Under the pieces are notes generated by a model that searched no databases, was not told the origin of the DNA, and saw only the letters and a program-made list of their open reading frames with translations. Positions 1-9,075 of a stretch of 64,000 bases of DNA are shown piece by piece. Every line of letters begins with the position of its first letter. Position 1 is the first letter of the stretch. Position numbers and translations under genes: made by a program. The stretch comes from Microbulbifer sp. THAF38 (lineage in GTDB: Bacteria > Pseudomonadota > Gammaproteobacteria > Pseudomonadales > Cellvibrionaceae), in contig NZ_CP045369.1 in assembly GCF_009363535.1 (NCBI RefSeq), forward strand, positions 1,004,501 to 1,068,500, in the 5' to 3' direction.

Positions 1-1935
1 TTCAATAACCAATGCGGTGCGACGCAATGCACTGATATCTTCCAACGGATTACCCTCTAGCAAAACCAGATCTGCATTTTTACCCACGGTGATGCTGCCG
101 GTATATTGATCGACTCCCATTACCTGGGCGGGTACTAGTGTGGCGGTACGCAGTACATCCATTGCGGGAATACCGGATTTGGCATAAAGCTCCAATTCGC
201 GTAACAGGGTAAATCCAGGAATACCATCGGAACCCGCTACCATGGTCACCTTGTGCTCATGCAGTTTACGCATCATTTTCAGCAGGGCATCGGCGGAGAG
301 GTCGTAGTCATCCCGGTGTTCCGGTTTTACATCCAGCTCGGCACCGACAAATGAGCGCTGGATATTCACCGGTAAATGGTCGGCAATATCTTCAAACTCC
401 GGATCTACTTTGCCAGGTTGGCGCAGCAACATAGAGCTAAATACGGTAGTCGTGGCATCTACCACTGTGCCTTTTTCAGCGAGTTTATCCAGGAATTTAC
501 CAACCTCTGCACTTTCCAAGTCCAGCTCGTGGGCATGTTCACCAATTTCGGTAAAACGCAGTTTTTTACGGGTGTCGATCTTGCCCATAAAATTGAGGAA
601 CAGCATGTTGATATGCTGGATTTCATCAAAGCCGGCATCCACCGCTTCCTCTGCGGTCATAAAGGCGGGGATATGCCCGGATAAGCGCATGCCGTTTTCG
701 TGGATATGTTTGGCTAAAGGAGCGATCCATTCGGGTTCCATGGAGCTGTAGGTTTTTATCTGCTGGTAGCCGTGCTCCGCGTACCACTCGACAATTTCCT
801 TGGCTTCTTCCAGGCTATCTGCCGTTTTACCCATGCGCATGGCATTTTCACTTTCCCGGTCCATAAAGCCCGCACGGAACAGGTCACCGCCGATAATCTG
901 TTCGGACTCATACAGGCCGGATATGCGCATAATATTTTCGTGGGTATTACCGATATCACGCATATTAATAATACCGGCGGCCATATTCAGGGCACCATCG
1001 GTGGATGACAGATGTGCGTGCATATCTCACAGCCCGGGAATCAGGGTATGGCCCTTGGCATCGATACGGGTGGCGTTTTGGGCTTTGATTGGGCGGCGGC
1101 TAATCTTGGTGATTTTGCCGTTTTCCACCAGTAGGTGGCGACGCTTGCGCAGTTTGCTCGCTTCTACATCCACCAGATTAACGTTGCTAATCAGGATCGG
1201 CTGGGCGGAGGTATGGGTGTGCTTTTCGGCGATATCCAGTAAAAACTGGTCGGAAGCGGCAACTTGGCGTTCTTTGAGTTGTTGCAGGTGGGATTTATCC
1301 CAGCCTTTGCGTAGTATGGCGAACCAGCCTCCTTCATCGGCGGCAAACAGATCACCGGATTCATCGTACCAGGCCAGGTTTGGAGTAAAACCCAGGCCAC
1401 TCACACCGTAGAGATGCACGGTTTTTTTCTCATCGCCCTGCTCAAGAGTGAGCTGATCCAGTTTGTGTAGCTGGGCTTGTCCTTGGGGTAGCAAGCCTAT
1501 GCTGTGATCCTTATCGGCAAGTAGCGCTTTTACCAGCTGGGTTTGTACGGCCAGGGTCGAGTTTTTGGGAATATAAAATTGCGCTTCGGAAGTTTTTGCA
1601 CTGCCGTGTTCATCGGTGCCCTGCCAAGTGGCCACAGCATCTTTCAGTGTAAATTCTTCATTGACTGGCACGCCAAAGGGGCTGATACCTTCAATGTGGA
1701 CCTGCTAGGGCATTTTGGCAGCGCCGATCGTGAAGCTCTCCTTTAGGTTGAGTCGGCGGTTATTCCAACCTAGCTTTAATTCCCCGGAAATTTTCGAGCC
1801 CTTTTGTTCGATTACCTCGCTGCTGGCGATACCCCCTTTATCGTAAAAGATATATTCGATCGATTTTGCATAGGCGCAATTGGCAGTGGCGAATACCGCT
1901 GCGGCGACCAGTGTTGCTAGCCTGGACTTTTTCAT
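1..1935 (-). pseudogene. Secreted amidohydrolase, interrupted by two in-frame stops, cut by window edge
   Basis: One reading frame runs on the minus strand from an ATG at 1935 (AAAGG ribosome site just upstream) to the window edge. It is broken by TAG at 1705-1707 and TGA at 1027-1029, with no frameshift. The N-terminus is a Sec signal peptide ending AYA. After the second stop the frame continues with DMHAHLS, which carries the HxH metal ligands of the amidohydrolase (imidazolonepropionase-like) superfamily. Near the edge come GSDGIPG and GKNADLVLLEGNPL, typical of the C-terminal half of these enzymes. The TGA replaces the Trp usually found in the LIPGLWDMHAH signature. The frame is otherwise free of stops, so the decay is recent, or these are sequencing errors or recoded stops. 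The substrate cannot be told. Confidence 0.8.
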
Positions 1936-2214
1936 AGGGCGAACCTTTCTTGTTGTTTTTGCGCAGGGGAGGTTGGCTGTTTTTTTCTATTCAGGCAAGA
2001 GATAGCAGTACAGAGGGTGATCGCTTTTGGAGTAATTTCGGCAGAAGGATGAATCAGGGCGACAGGGCGTTGGGGTAAACCTCAGTGGTTTTTTATTTTA
2101 CTTGTTAAGGGTGTGGGAAATCTTGAGGAGGTTTGGCAACCTGGAAGACAACAAAGCCTGCCAGATTGCCTTGCTCTTGGCGAGAGTGAGTTAGAGTATC
2201 ATTTAACTATGGCA

Positions 2215-3528
2215 TTAATGCTCCGCTTCGCAGGCGCGGGTGAGGTTCTCGTTTCCTTCGGCACCCACCACAATATTGTCCTCAATACGCACGCCGCCGT
2301 AGGGGCGGAACTCTTCAACCTTATTCCAATTAACTTCACTGGCAAGGGAGGAGGCTTTCAATTCCGCCAGCAGACTATCGATAAAGTAGAGCCCCGGCTC
2401 AATCGTAAATACTTGGTTTTCTTCAATAGTGCGGCTGGTGCGTAGGAAAGGGTACTCCGCAGGTGGGGGTGTGGTACCGCCATCGGGGCCACTCTGGTGA
2501 CCACCCACATCATGGACCTGCAGGCCGAGGAAATGGCCCAGACCATGAGGCATAAATGGCCGGGTTAACCCGGACTCCACCGCACTCTCGGCAGAAGTCT
2601 TGATGATTTTGAACTGGGCCAGCAGCTCGCCGACTTTCAGATGGCACTGGCGGTGTAGATCCGGGTAGGGCAGGCCGGGCTTAAGGCCGTCCACCAGTTG
2701 CAGCTGCTTTTCATCCATCGCTGCCACCAGCTGAGCGAACTCGCTGTCGGCATAGCTATAAGTGCGGGTGATATCCGCACAATAGCCATTGCAATCGGCC
2801 CCGGCGTCTATCAGAAAGGTCTTTAACTCTGTGCCGGGCAGGCGTTGGGTGGAGAGGTGCGTGTAGTGCAGTATCGCCGCGTGTTCATTGAGGGCCACGA
2901 TATTGCCGTAGGGCATGGTGTTCTCGCCCTGGCCGGTAGCACTCAAGTAGGCCTGGTTGATCTCGAACTCGCTGGCACCGCTGCGAAAAGCCAGCTCGGC
3001 AGCTCGGTGCCCTGCTACCGCAATGCGATTGGCCTCGCGCAGGCAGGCGACTTCATAGGGGCTCTTGTAAGCGCGCGCCCAATGTAGACGGTTAATCAGG
3101 GTTTCGGGGTTGATCTCGCCGAGTGGCCAGTCCTGGAATCTGTCGGCCTCGCCAATGAAGGCGGCGTTATCCGTGTTTAGGAATTCCCTGGCATCTGCTG
3201 GCTTACTCAACAGCTCGATATCGTAGAGCTCACTCCAGAAGGTCTGTGGCGCGGGCGGGACATAGTGCCAGAAGTCCACCGGGCGGTAGAACAATAGCTT
3301 GGGCTTCTGCCCACGCCTGTAGATCACCCAGCTGTTGGGGTTGTCGGTGACCGGTACCAGGGCCTTGAACTGGGGATTGACCTTAAAAGGGTAGGAGTTG
3401 TCATCCAGAAACTGCATCCTGGGTGCACTGCTGAATACATTCAGGGTATCGAAGCCGCAGGACTCCAATATTTCATCGTAGCGGCGGCACAGGGTGGCCA
3501 TATGATCTGCGTAAAGGTTTTTATCCAT
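2215..3528 (-). CDS. pepQ: Xaa-Pro dipeptidase PepQ
   Basis: Cytoplasmic metallopeptidase of the M24B (pita-bread) family that splits dipeptides with C-terminal proline. Length 437 aa, close to the 443 aa of the E. coli enzyme. The five metal ligands are visible: Asp241 and Asp252 in the DAGADCNGYCADITRTY stretch, His332 in MPHGLGHFLG, Glu377 in TIEPGLYF and the Glu of GGVRIEDN. The N-terminal creatinase-like domain occupies about residues 1-160. It is divergent from purU with an 83-base gap that must hold both promoters. The PepQ subfamily is supported by the long insert between the HGLGH and TIEPG motifs. Confidence 0.95.
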   Translation of the reverse strand: MDKNLYADHMATLCRRYDEILESCGFDTLNVFSSAPRMQFLDDNSYPFKVNPQFKALVPVTDNPNSWVIYRRGQKPKLLFYRPVDFWHYVPPAPQTFWSELYDIELLSKPADAREFLNTDNAAFIGEADRFQDWPLGEINPETLINRLHWARAYKSPYEVACLREANRIAVAGHRAAELAFRSGASEFEINQAYLSATGQGENTMPYGNIVALNEHAAILHYTHLSTQRLPGTELKTFLIDAGADCNGYCADITRTYSYADSEFAQLVAAMDEKQLQLVDGLKPGLPYPDLHRQCHLKVGELLAQFKIIKTSAESAVESGLTRPFMPHGLGHFLGLQVHDVGGHQSGPDGGTTPPPAEYPFLRTSRTIEENQVFTIEPGLYFIDSLLAELKASSLASEVNWNKVEEFRPYGGVRIEDNIVVGAEGNENLTRACEAEH

Positions 3529-3611
3529 GTTCTCCCCGGAATGGATCGCTGAATCAATTAGACGGCATAGTGTATAGTCTGAACTCTGGATATTTGGCCT
3601 GAAATTCGACC

Positions 3612-4448
3612 ATGGAAAAGAAGATACTGCTAACCGACTGCCCTGATGATAAGGGTCTGATCGCGAAGATTACCAATATTTGCTACAAGCACCAGCTCAA
3701 TATCGTCAAGAATGATGAGTTTGTGGACCGCGCAGAAGGCCGCTTTTTTATGCGCACCGCCCTCGAAGGCATCTTCAATGACACGACCTTCCTGGAAGAC
3801 TTGGATATGGCCCTGCCACAGGGGGCCGAGCGGCGCCTGGTATCCACCGAACGCAAGCGCCTGGTGCTGATGGTGACACGAGAATCCCATTGCCTGGGGG
3901 ACATCCTCATGAAGTGCTATTCGGGCGCACTGGATGTAGAGATCGCCGCGGTGATTGGCAACCATCCAGACCTGGGTGGGTTGGTGGAGAAGTTTGATAT
4001 TCCCTTTCACTGTGTACCGGCACAAGACCTGAAGCGCAGTGAGCACGAGGAAAAAGTGGCTGCCCTGGTAGATGACTACAATCCGGATTACCTGGTACTG
4101 GCCAAGTATATGCGGGTACTCACCCCAGAGTTTGTCGCCCGTTATGCTGGTCGAATTATCAATATTCACCACTCCTTCCTGCCGGCCTTTATCGGGGCCA
4201 AACCCTATCAGCAGGCCTATGAGCGCGGTGTGAAAATTATCGGTGCTACCGCTCACTTCGTGACCGATGATCTGGATGAGGGGCCGATTATTGAGCAGGA
4301 TGTAATACATGTGGATCATGCCTATTCGGCGGAGTCCATGGCGGATGCGGGCCGCGATGTGGAAAAGTTGGTTTTGTCCCGTGCACTGCAGTTACTGTTG
4401 CAGGAGCGGGTATTTATCCATGGCAATAAAACCGTGGTATTCAAATAA
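3612..4448 (+). CDS. purU: Formyltetrahydrofolate deformylase PurU
   Basis: Hydrolyses 10-formyl-tetrahydrofolate to formate and tetrahydrofolate, balancing the one-carbon pool and supplying formate to purine synthesis. Length 278 aa (E. coli 280). An N-terminal ACT domain (about residues 4-80, starting LLTDCPDDKGLIAKITN) is followed by a formyltransferase-like domain with INIHHSFLPAFIGAKPYQQA and the catalytic-loop Asp in TDDLDEGPIIEQDV. The stop is followed immediately by the small lipoprotein frame, so the two are probably co-transcribed. Confidence 0.96.
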   Translation: MEKKILLTDCPDDKGLIAKITNICYKHQLNIVKNDEFVDRAEGRFFMRTALEGIFNDTTFLEDLDMALPQGAERRLVSTERKRLVLMVTRESHCLGDILMKCYSGALDVEIAAVIGNHPDLGGLVEKFDIPFHCVPAQDLKRSEHEEKVAALVDDYNPDYLVLAKYMRVLTPEFVARYAGRIINIHHSFLPAFIGAKPYQQAYERGVKIIGATAHFVTDDLDEGPIIEQDVIHVDHAYSAESMADAGRDVEKLVLSRALQLLLQERVFIHGNKTVVFK

Positions 4449-4514
4449 TTGATAAAATCTCCTGAGGCTAATAGCCTTTTGTGGAAGCTTTTTTATGAGC
4501 CAAGAGGGCTTGCT

Positions 4515-4934
4515 GTGCTGAATAAAAATAAATTCAACTCCCCATTTTCCCCAATACGGCTATTTGGGGGATTGGCAATTGCCCTGATATTGACAGGTTG
4601 TACCAGTAACAGCCCGATACCAGGAATGAAGGAATCCTTTGAGACAGAAGTTGCTCCCAATGGCGCCAAGCGTTTTACTTTTACGTTGAAGGGAAAGCAA
4701 CGCGATATCCCTGCGCCAGTCGTGGCAGGCTCCAGTGCTCAGTCCCGTATGCCGAGAGGGCCAGTGGAGAGCGGTGGCCCTTCAAGTCGTCGGGTAGAAG
4801 CCTACTTTGATTGGGCTCTAGAACAGAAGTTGATGGAAACCGGTTTCTGCGAGCGTGGTTATTTTGAAATTGAGCGAATTATCTCCCCATATGGGGGAGA
4901 AGTGCGGGGTGAGTGTCGAGAGGGGGCATTTTGA
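4515..4934 (+). CDS. Small lipoprotein of unknown function
   Basis: Not recognised. The open frame begins with a TTG directly after the purU stop at 4449. The better start is GTG 4515, which has AAGAGGG seven bases upstream and gives a clean lipoprotein signal: basic N-region, hydrophobic LFGGLAIALIL, then lipobox LTGC. The mature protein, about 110 aa, has no membrane segment, is rich in Ser/Pro/Gly in the middle and carries two Cys near the C-terminus (GFCERGYF and GECREG), which could form a disulfide in the periplasm. It lies 66 bases downstream of purU in the same direction. Confidence 0.65.
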   Translation: MLNKNKFNSPFSPIRLFGGLAIALILTGCTSNSPIPGMKESFETEVAPNGAKRFTFTLKGKQRDIPAPVVAGSSAQSRMPRGPVESGGPSSRRVEAYFDWALEQKLMETGFCERGYFEIERIISPYGGEVRGECREGAF

Positions 4935-5042
4935 TACTTTTAGTGTCTTGATTAGAAAAACTTATTGAGTTTGTTAGTTTTTAAGAGGTTAGTCAGTAGG
5001 CTCAGCTATATTCCAGTTTTATACAAAATGTAAATAAGAATA

Positions 5043-5774
5043 ATGAAGTATCAATCAGTCTTGGAACAGGTCTCTACGCAGCAGATCATTGCGGTGTTTG
5101 ACCTTATATCAGATATTATTTTCTGGGTAAAAGATGAATCCGGCTATGTGGTGCATTGTAACCGGGAATTTATTGAGCATGTCGGTTGCAGGTCATTACA
5201 TCAGGTAGTTGGCCGTTCAGATATGGATTTTTCTCCTTCTTATCTCGCTAAAAACTATATACGTGACGACAAAAGGGTGATGTCAGGAGAGACGATTACA
5301 GATCGTCTGGAATTAAATATTGGTAAAACAGGTGAGTTAGTTTGGTTTACGACATCAAAGCGCCCATTGAAGAGTGCCAATGGAGAAATCATAGGAACCT
5401 ATGGTGTAGCTCGAGACCTTAAAGAGACGGTTAAGACTCTCTCTAGAATGGATAAACTTAAAAGGCCAGTTGAATACATAAAAAATAACTATAGTCAGCC
5501 AATTGCGGTTGAAGATTTGGCAGAGGTTGCGAGTTTATCGGTTAGTGCATTAGAGCGGCGTTTCAAAAAATATCTGGATAAAACACCCATGCAATTCGTA
5601 CGGGAAGTCAGATTAGAGAACTCTCGTCGTATGTTGGTGGAAACACAAAGCCCAATATCTGAAATTGCTTATCGGGTTGGCTTTACATCTCATAGTTACT
5701 TCAGTAGACACTTCAAAGGCATGTTTGGACAGCTTCCAGCAAATTATCGCAGTGAAGTTCAGTCGAATATATAA
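5043..5774 (+). CDS. PAS-domain AraC-family transcriptional regulator
   Basis: A 243-aa protein with an N-terminal PAS fold (about residues 15-130: FDLISDIIFWVKDESGYVVH, then the PAC end GEIIGTYGVARDLKE) and a C-terminal AraC/XylS double helix-turn-helix (about 140-240: VEDLAEVASLSVSALERRFK, then ISEIAYRVGFTSHSYFSRHF). The small-molecule or redox input would go through PAS instead of the usual cupin domain. It precedes the TonB receptor and GH18 genes in the same direction, so local control of that locus is a reasonable inference. Base composition is AT-rich compared with the flanking housekeeping genes. Confidence 0.88.
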   Translation: MKYQSVLEQVSTQQIIAVFDLISDIIFWVKDESGYVVHCNREFIEHVGCRSLHQVVGRSDMDFSPSYLAKNYIRDDKRVMSGETITDRLELNIGKTGELVWFTTSKRPLKSANGEIIGTYGVARDLKETVKTLSRMDKLKRPVEYIKNNYSQPIAVEDLAEVASLSVSALERRFKKYLDKTPMQFVREVRLENSRRMLVETQSPISEIAYRVGFTSHSYFSRHFKGMFGQLPANYRSEVQSNI

Positions 5775-6167
5775 AAACCGAACAAGCTGAGTGTCCTCAG
5801 CAACTTTAAAGAAAGTAGTACGCTAACTTCCCCCGATGAGTTGATAGCCGCCCATTTCATTCATTTCTGGAAATTCTAGACCCGAGTTTGACTTAGGGTT
5901 TTATTCCTTAAAATAGGTAGTTAGTCGATTCATTTTTGGCTTTCAGCGACTGCTTGTTTTTTCTTAAAAATCTAAAACGCCGATTTTGTTTCATTAGTAT
6001 CCCAGTATTGATTACCTCCTCATCAAAGTTTTTTTTTAGGGTTTTAGTGCTCAACAAATGAACTGTCTTTTTGGAGTTTAGGGTCCCCGGACAGTTTTAC
6101 GCCAGCCCTTTGAAAGGGGCTGGCATTTTTTGAACCGGTGAGAGAAAAAACAGAAAGTTGGGATGCT
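5775..6167 (+). other. Non-coding leader region upstream of TonB receptor
   Basis: No convincing gene. It is AT-rich with several T runs (for example around 6029-6037) and ends in an intrinsic-terminator-like hairpin at 6101-6131. Because the hairpin lies about 330 bases past the regulator stop but only about 37 bases before the receptor ATG, it looks like part of a receptor leader, or the end of a short untranslated RNA, not the regulator terminator. Confidence 0.4.
6101..6131 (+). terminator. Intrinsic terminator-like hairpin in the TonB receptor leader
   Basis: Perfect 8-bp stem GCCAGCCC/GGGCTGGC at 6101-6108 and 6117-6124 around loop TTTGAAAG, followed by ATTTTTTG. This is the textbook form of a Rho-independent terminator. 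It could end a leader transcript (attenuation of the receptor gene) or a small RNA. Confidence 0.7.
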
Positions 6168-8975
6168 ATGAAAATAATGAAGAAGAATAGCCGAAAAAGG
6201 GTTAATACCTGGAGCAGAGGTTTCACGCAGAAGTCTATGGTTACTGCTATCTCGCTGGTCGTAAGTAGTATGGCGATCGCGGAAGATACTTCGGACTCTG
6301 ATGAGAGAATTGAAGAAGTTCAAGTCATTGGAATTCTTGAGAGTGCTACCAAAAACCTTGAAATCAAACGGGATTCCCTTGCTGTAGTAGATGCTATTAC
6401 TGCAGAAGATATTGGTAAGTTCCCCGATAAAAATGTAGCTGATTCTCTCCAGCGCGTGCCTGGTGTCACTATTGATCGCAGTGGTGGTGAAGGTAGCACG
6501 GTTAGTATTCGGGGAACCAGCTCAGAGTGGACTCTCACCCAGTTAAATGGAAATTACATTGCTACTTCCGGTAGTGGAGCTCCCTCTAGAAATTTTAACT
6601 ACTTATTACTTCCCTCCAGTATGATCAGTAGGGCAGAGGTTTATAAAAGCCCCGAGACAAGAATTGATGAAGGTGGTGTCGGTGGTACCGTTATCCTACA
6701 TAGCCACAAACCTCTTGAACTTGATGCTGGACAAGGTGTAATTACCACAGAGGCGACTTATTCAGATACTACCGAAGAGTGGGACCCACAATATAATGCT
6801 TTCTACTCCTGGAAAAATGAGAGCGAAACTTTTGGTATTTTAGTGGGGTACACCAGCCAGGACCGTGGCGTAACCGGAGTTACCAATTATGCAAGTGGCT
6901 GGCGTTTGCACTCAGATACTGATGAAAATGCAGATTTGTCAGCTCTTGTTGATCAGACCACAGAAGAAGTTTTCAACAATGTGTGGGCGCCCACGCAGGT
7001 AAGTATTCACAACTCTAAGGAAGACCGAACCCGTGATGGATACCAGCTTGCCGCACAGTGGCGACCCACTGAACGCCTGGAATTTGGTTTTGCTTATTTC
7101 GGTTCCAAGCTTGGCTATGACACTAATACTCAAAGCCTGACATTTGCGGAATGGAATGATCATGACGATGCATACTATGGCATTGAAGTGGATGGAGATA
7201 CAGTCGTCACCTATGGTTTTAACGACAATGGTGACCTTAATGAAAATAACTGGGGCGATGGAGATGTCAATGGCGGTGTAGACCTATACCGTGGTTTGAT
7301 GTCTCCCCAGTTGACAGGCTATACCCGCAAGGGTGAATCGGAATCTAATACCTATGATTTTGAAGTTATCTATGAAGGGGATTTTTATACCGCGGCTATA
7401 AATGTTGGGCATACAGAAGCAGAGGGGGGAACTTCTGAACTCACATACGCTAATATGGATGCTCGTTATGGTTCAGTGGATAGCTGGCTTTGGTCAATTG
7501 CAGATGGTAAGCCGAGTTATGAAGTTTCCACAGATCTTACAAAAGATACTGAAGCTTATCCTTATTATGACTGGTTTGGCTCAGATGCTACGGAAAATAG
7601 CGATGAAGAGAGTTACTATCAGCTAGATTTGGCATTTGATACTAACTGGGGAATTGTTAATAAGTTTTATGTGGGCACAAAGTATAGGGATCATGAGGCT
7701 AGATCCTATAGAGATATCTATCGCTGGGATGACGAGACTGATGATAATGGCGGTTACCGAGGTTGGTTACCTGGCGATCAATGGTTCCACAATCCTGATT
7801 ACCACCCAGATACTTCAACTCTAATTAGCGATAAGGTAGTTGATAATAGTGCTGGTAATACAGGTGCCATTGATTATCTGGCATTTGATACCGATGCCTT
7901 GATGGACTATGTGCGTGGAAACTTCAACCTCACTGTTATGCCAGTACTATCTGGCACTTATACAATTGATGAAGAAATATTCTCTACCTATGCCCAAGCT
8001 GATTTTATATGGCGAGACTTCCGCGGAAACTTGGGGGTTCGCTATGTCAGCACAAAATTATCTACTGAAACGTATGATGATATTACTGGAATGGAATCGG
8101 ATGAAGTTATTGCTAACTCCCGCAGTAATACCACAAAAGAATTTTTGCCAAGTTTGAATGTTGCCTGGGATCTAACTGATGATCTGGTAATACGATTTAC
8201 AGCCTCTAAAGCCATGTCAAGGGTGAGTTATGCTTATCTGGGGCAGGCTGAAACTTATGGTCCACCAGTTCATATTATTTCTCCGGATGAGTGGACGGGG
8301 CGAGGAAGTGGCACCTTTGCCAATACGGATCTGGAGGCCATGATCTCCAAGCAGTTGGACCTGGGCCTAGAGTGGTATTACGCCGATGGTTCTGCATTGG
8401 GTGTAACTTTATTTGGCAAGGATATTGACAATCTGCCAATCCAAGTAACTGAAATTGTTGAGCGTGAGCACGATTGTTGTAATGGCCCTATTGAAGTGGA
8501 AATGAAGGGGCAGATAGGAGGAGGAAACGCAACTTCTAGAGGGGTGGAGTTGTTTGCCCAGCATGCTTTCGAAAGTGGCTTCGGTTTTATGGCCAACTAT
8601 ACATTCACCGATACCGGCACTTCCACCATCATTCTTGCTAATGCGTCAATCGAAGCTGAGATACCTGGTACCGCGAGACACCAATATAATTTATCTGCAT
8701 TTTATGAGAATGAAAATTTCGGTGCTCGTGTCTCCTATAATTGGGTGGATGACAGGGTTACAAGTTTGCATCGTGGGTATGCGGTATACGATAAGGACTA
8801 CGGACAGTTGGATCTGAATGCAACCTATACCTTCACTGATAACTTTAATATCTCTGCCTCTATTATCAATTTAACTGAAGAAGTGGCGGAGGGATATTGG
8901 AAACAGGAAAATCGGATGACATACAACAACTACTCTGGGCGCCGATTTTATATTGGTGCAAACTATAAATTCTAA
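6168..8975 (+). CDS. TonB-dependent outer-membrane receptor
   Basis: About 935 aa from ATG 6168. The frame is open from GTG 6138, but that codon sits right after the terminator hairpin with no ribosome site. Lys-rich N-region and hydrophobic core end in SSMAIA, then EDTSDSDERIEEVQVIG. The plug domain (about 45-160) has the TonB-box-like EEVQVIG, the DIGKFPDKNVADSLQRVPGV signature and VSIRGTSSEWTLTQLNG. A 22-strand barrel follows, ending in Phe (FYIGANYKF) as outer-membrane proteins do. The plug signature is that of the large Xanthomonas/Caulobacter-type receptors (TIGR01782 class), many of which import oligosaccharides. The neighbouring GH18 endoglycosidase suggests uptake of glycans released from glycoproteins; the substrate is inference. 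Confidence 0.93.
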   Translation: MKIMKKNSRKRVNTWSRGFTQKSMVTAISLVVSSMAIAEDTSDSDERIEEVQVIGILESATKNLEIKRDSLAVVDAITAEDIGKFPDKNVADSLQRVPGVTIDRSGGEGSTVSIRGTSSEWTLTQLNGNYIATSGSGAPSRNFNYLLLPSSMISRAEVYKSPETRIDEGGVGGTVILHSHKPLELDAGQGVITTEATYSDTTEEWDPQYNAFYSWKNESETFGILVGYTSQDRGVTGVTNYASGWRLHSDTDENADLSALVDQTTEEVFNNVWAPTQVSIHNSKEDRTRDGYQLAAQWRPTERLEFGFAYFGSKLGYDTNTQSLTFAEWNDHDDAYYGIEVDGDTVVTYGFNDNGDLNENNWGDGDVNGGVDLYRGLMSPQLTGYTRKGESESNTYDFEVIYEGDFYTAAINVGHTEAEGGTSELTYANMDARYGSVDSWLWSIADGKPSYEVSTDLTKDTEAYPYYDWFGSDATENSDEESYYQLDLAFDTNWGIVNKFYVGTKYRDHEARSYRDIYRWDDETDDNGGYRGWLPGDQWFHNPDYHPDTSTLISDKVVDNSAGNTGAIDYLAFDTDALMDYVRGNFNLTVMPVLSGTYTIDEEIFSTYAQADFIWRDFRGNLGVRYVSTKLSTETYDDITGMESDEVIANSRSNTTKEFLPSLNVAWDLTDDLVIRFTASKAMSRVSYAYLGQAETYGPPVHIISPDEWTGRGSGTFANTDLEAMISKQLDLGLEWYYADGSALGVTLFGKDIDNLPIQVTEIVEREHDCCNGPIEVEMKGQIGGGNATSRGVELFAQHAFESGFGFMANYTFTDTGTSTIILANASIEAEIPGTARHQYNLSAFYENENFGARVSYNWVDDRVTSLHRGYAVYDKDYGQLDLNATYTFTDNFNISASIINLTEEVAEGYWKQENRMTYNNYSGRRFYIGANYKF

Positions 8976-8997
8976 CACCTCGTTGATCGCAGTGTTG

Positions 8998-9027
8998 GGT
9001 GTAGAGCAAACGCACTACACCATTTTT
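8998..9027 (+). terminator. Intrinsic terminator after TonB receptor
   Basis: Stem GGTGTAG (8998-9004) / CTACACC (9015-9021), 10-base loop, then ATTTTTTG. It separates the receptor from the GH18 gene, so the latter has its own promoter or depends on read-through. Confidence 0.7.
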
Positions 9028-9075
9028 TGATTTTAGATGTTAGATTGTAAAATTCACATAACAACATAATAAAAA

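Noticed and set aside
2113..2445. 110-codon plus-strand frame overlapping pepQ
   Set aside because: Shadow of pepQ on the opposite strand.
6138..6167. GTG 6138 as start of the TonB receptor
   Set aside because: It lies immediately after the terminator hairpin without a ribosome site; ATG 6168 gives a proper signal peptide.
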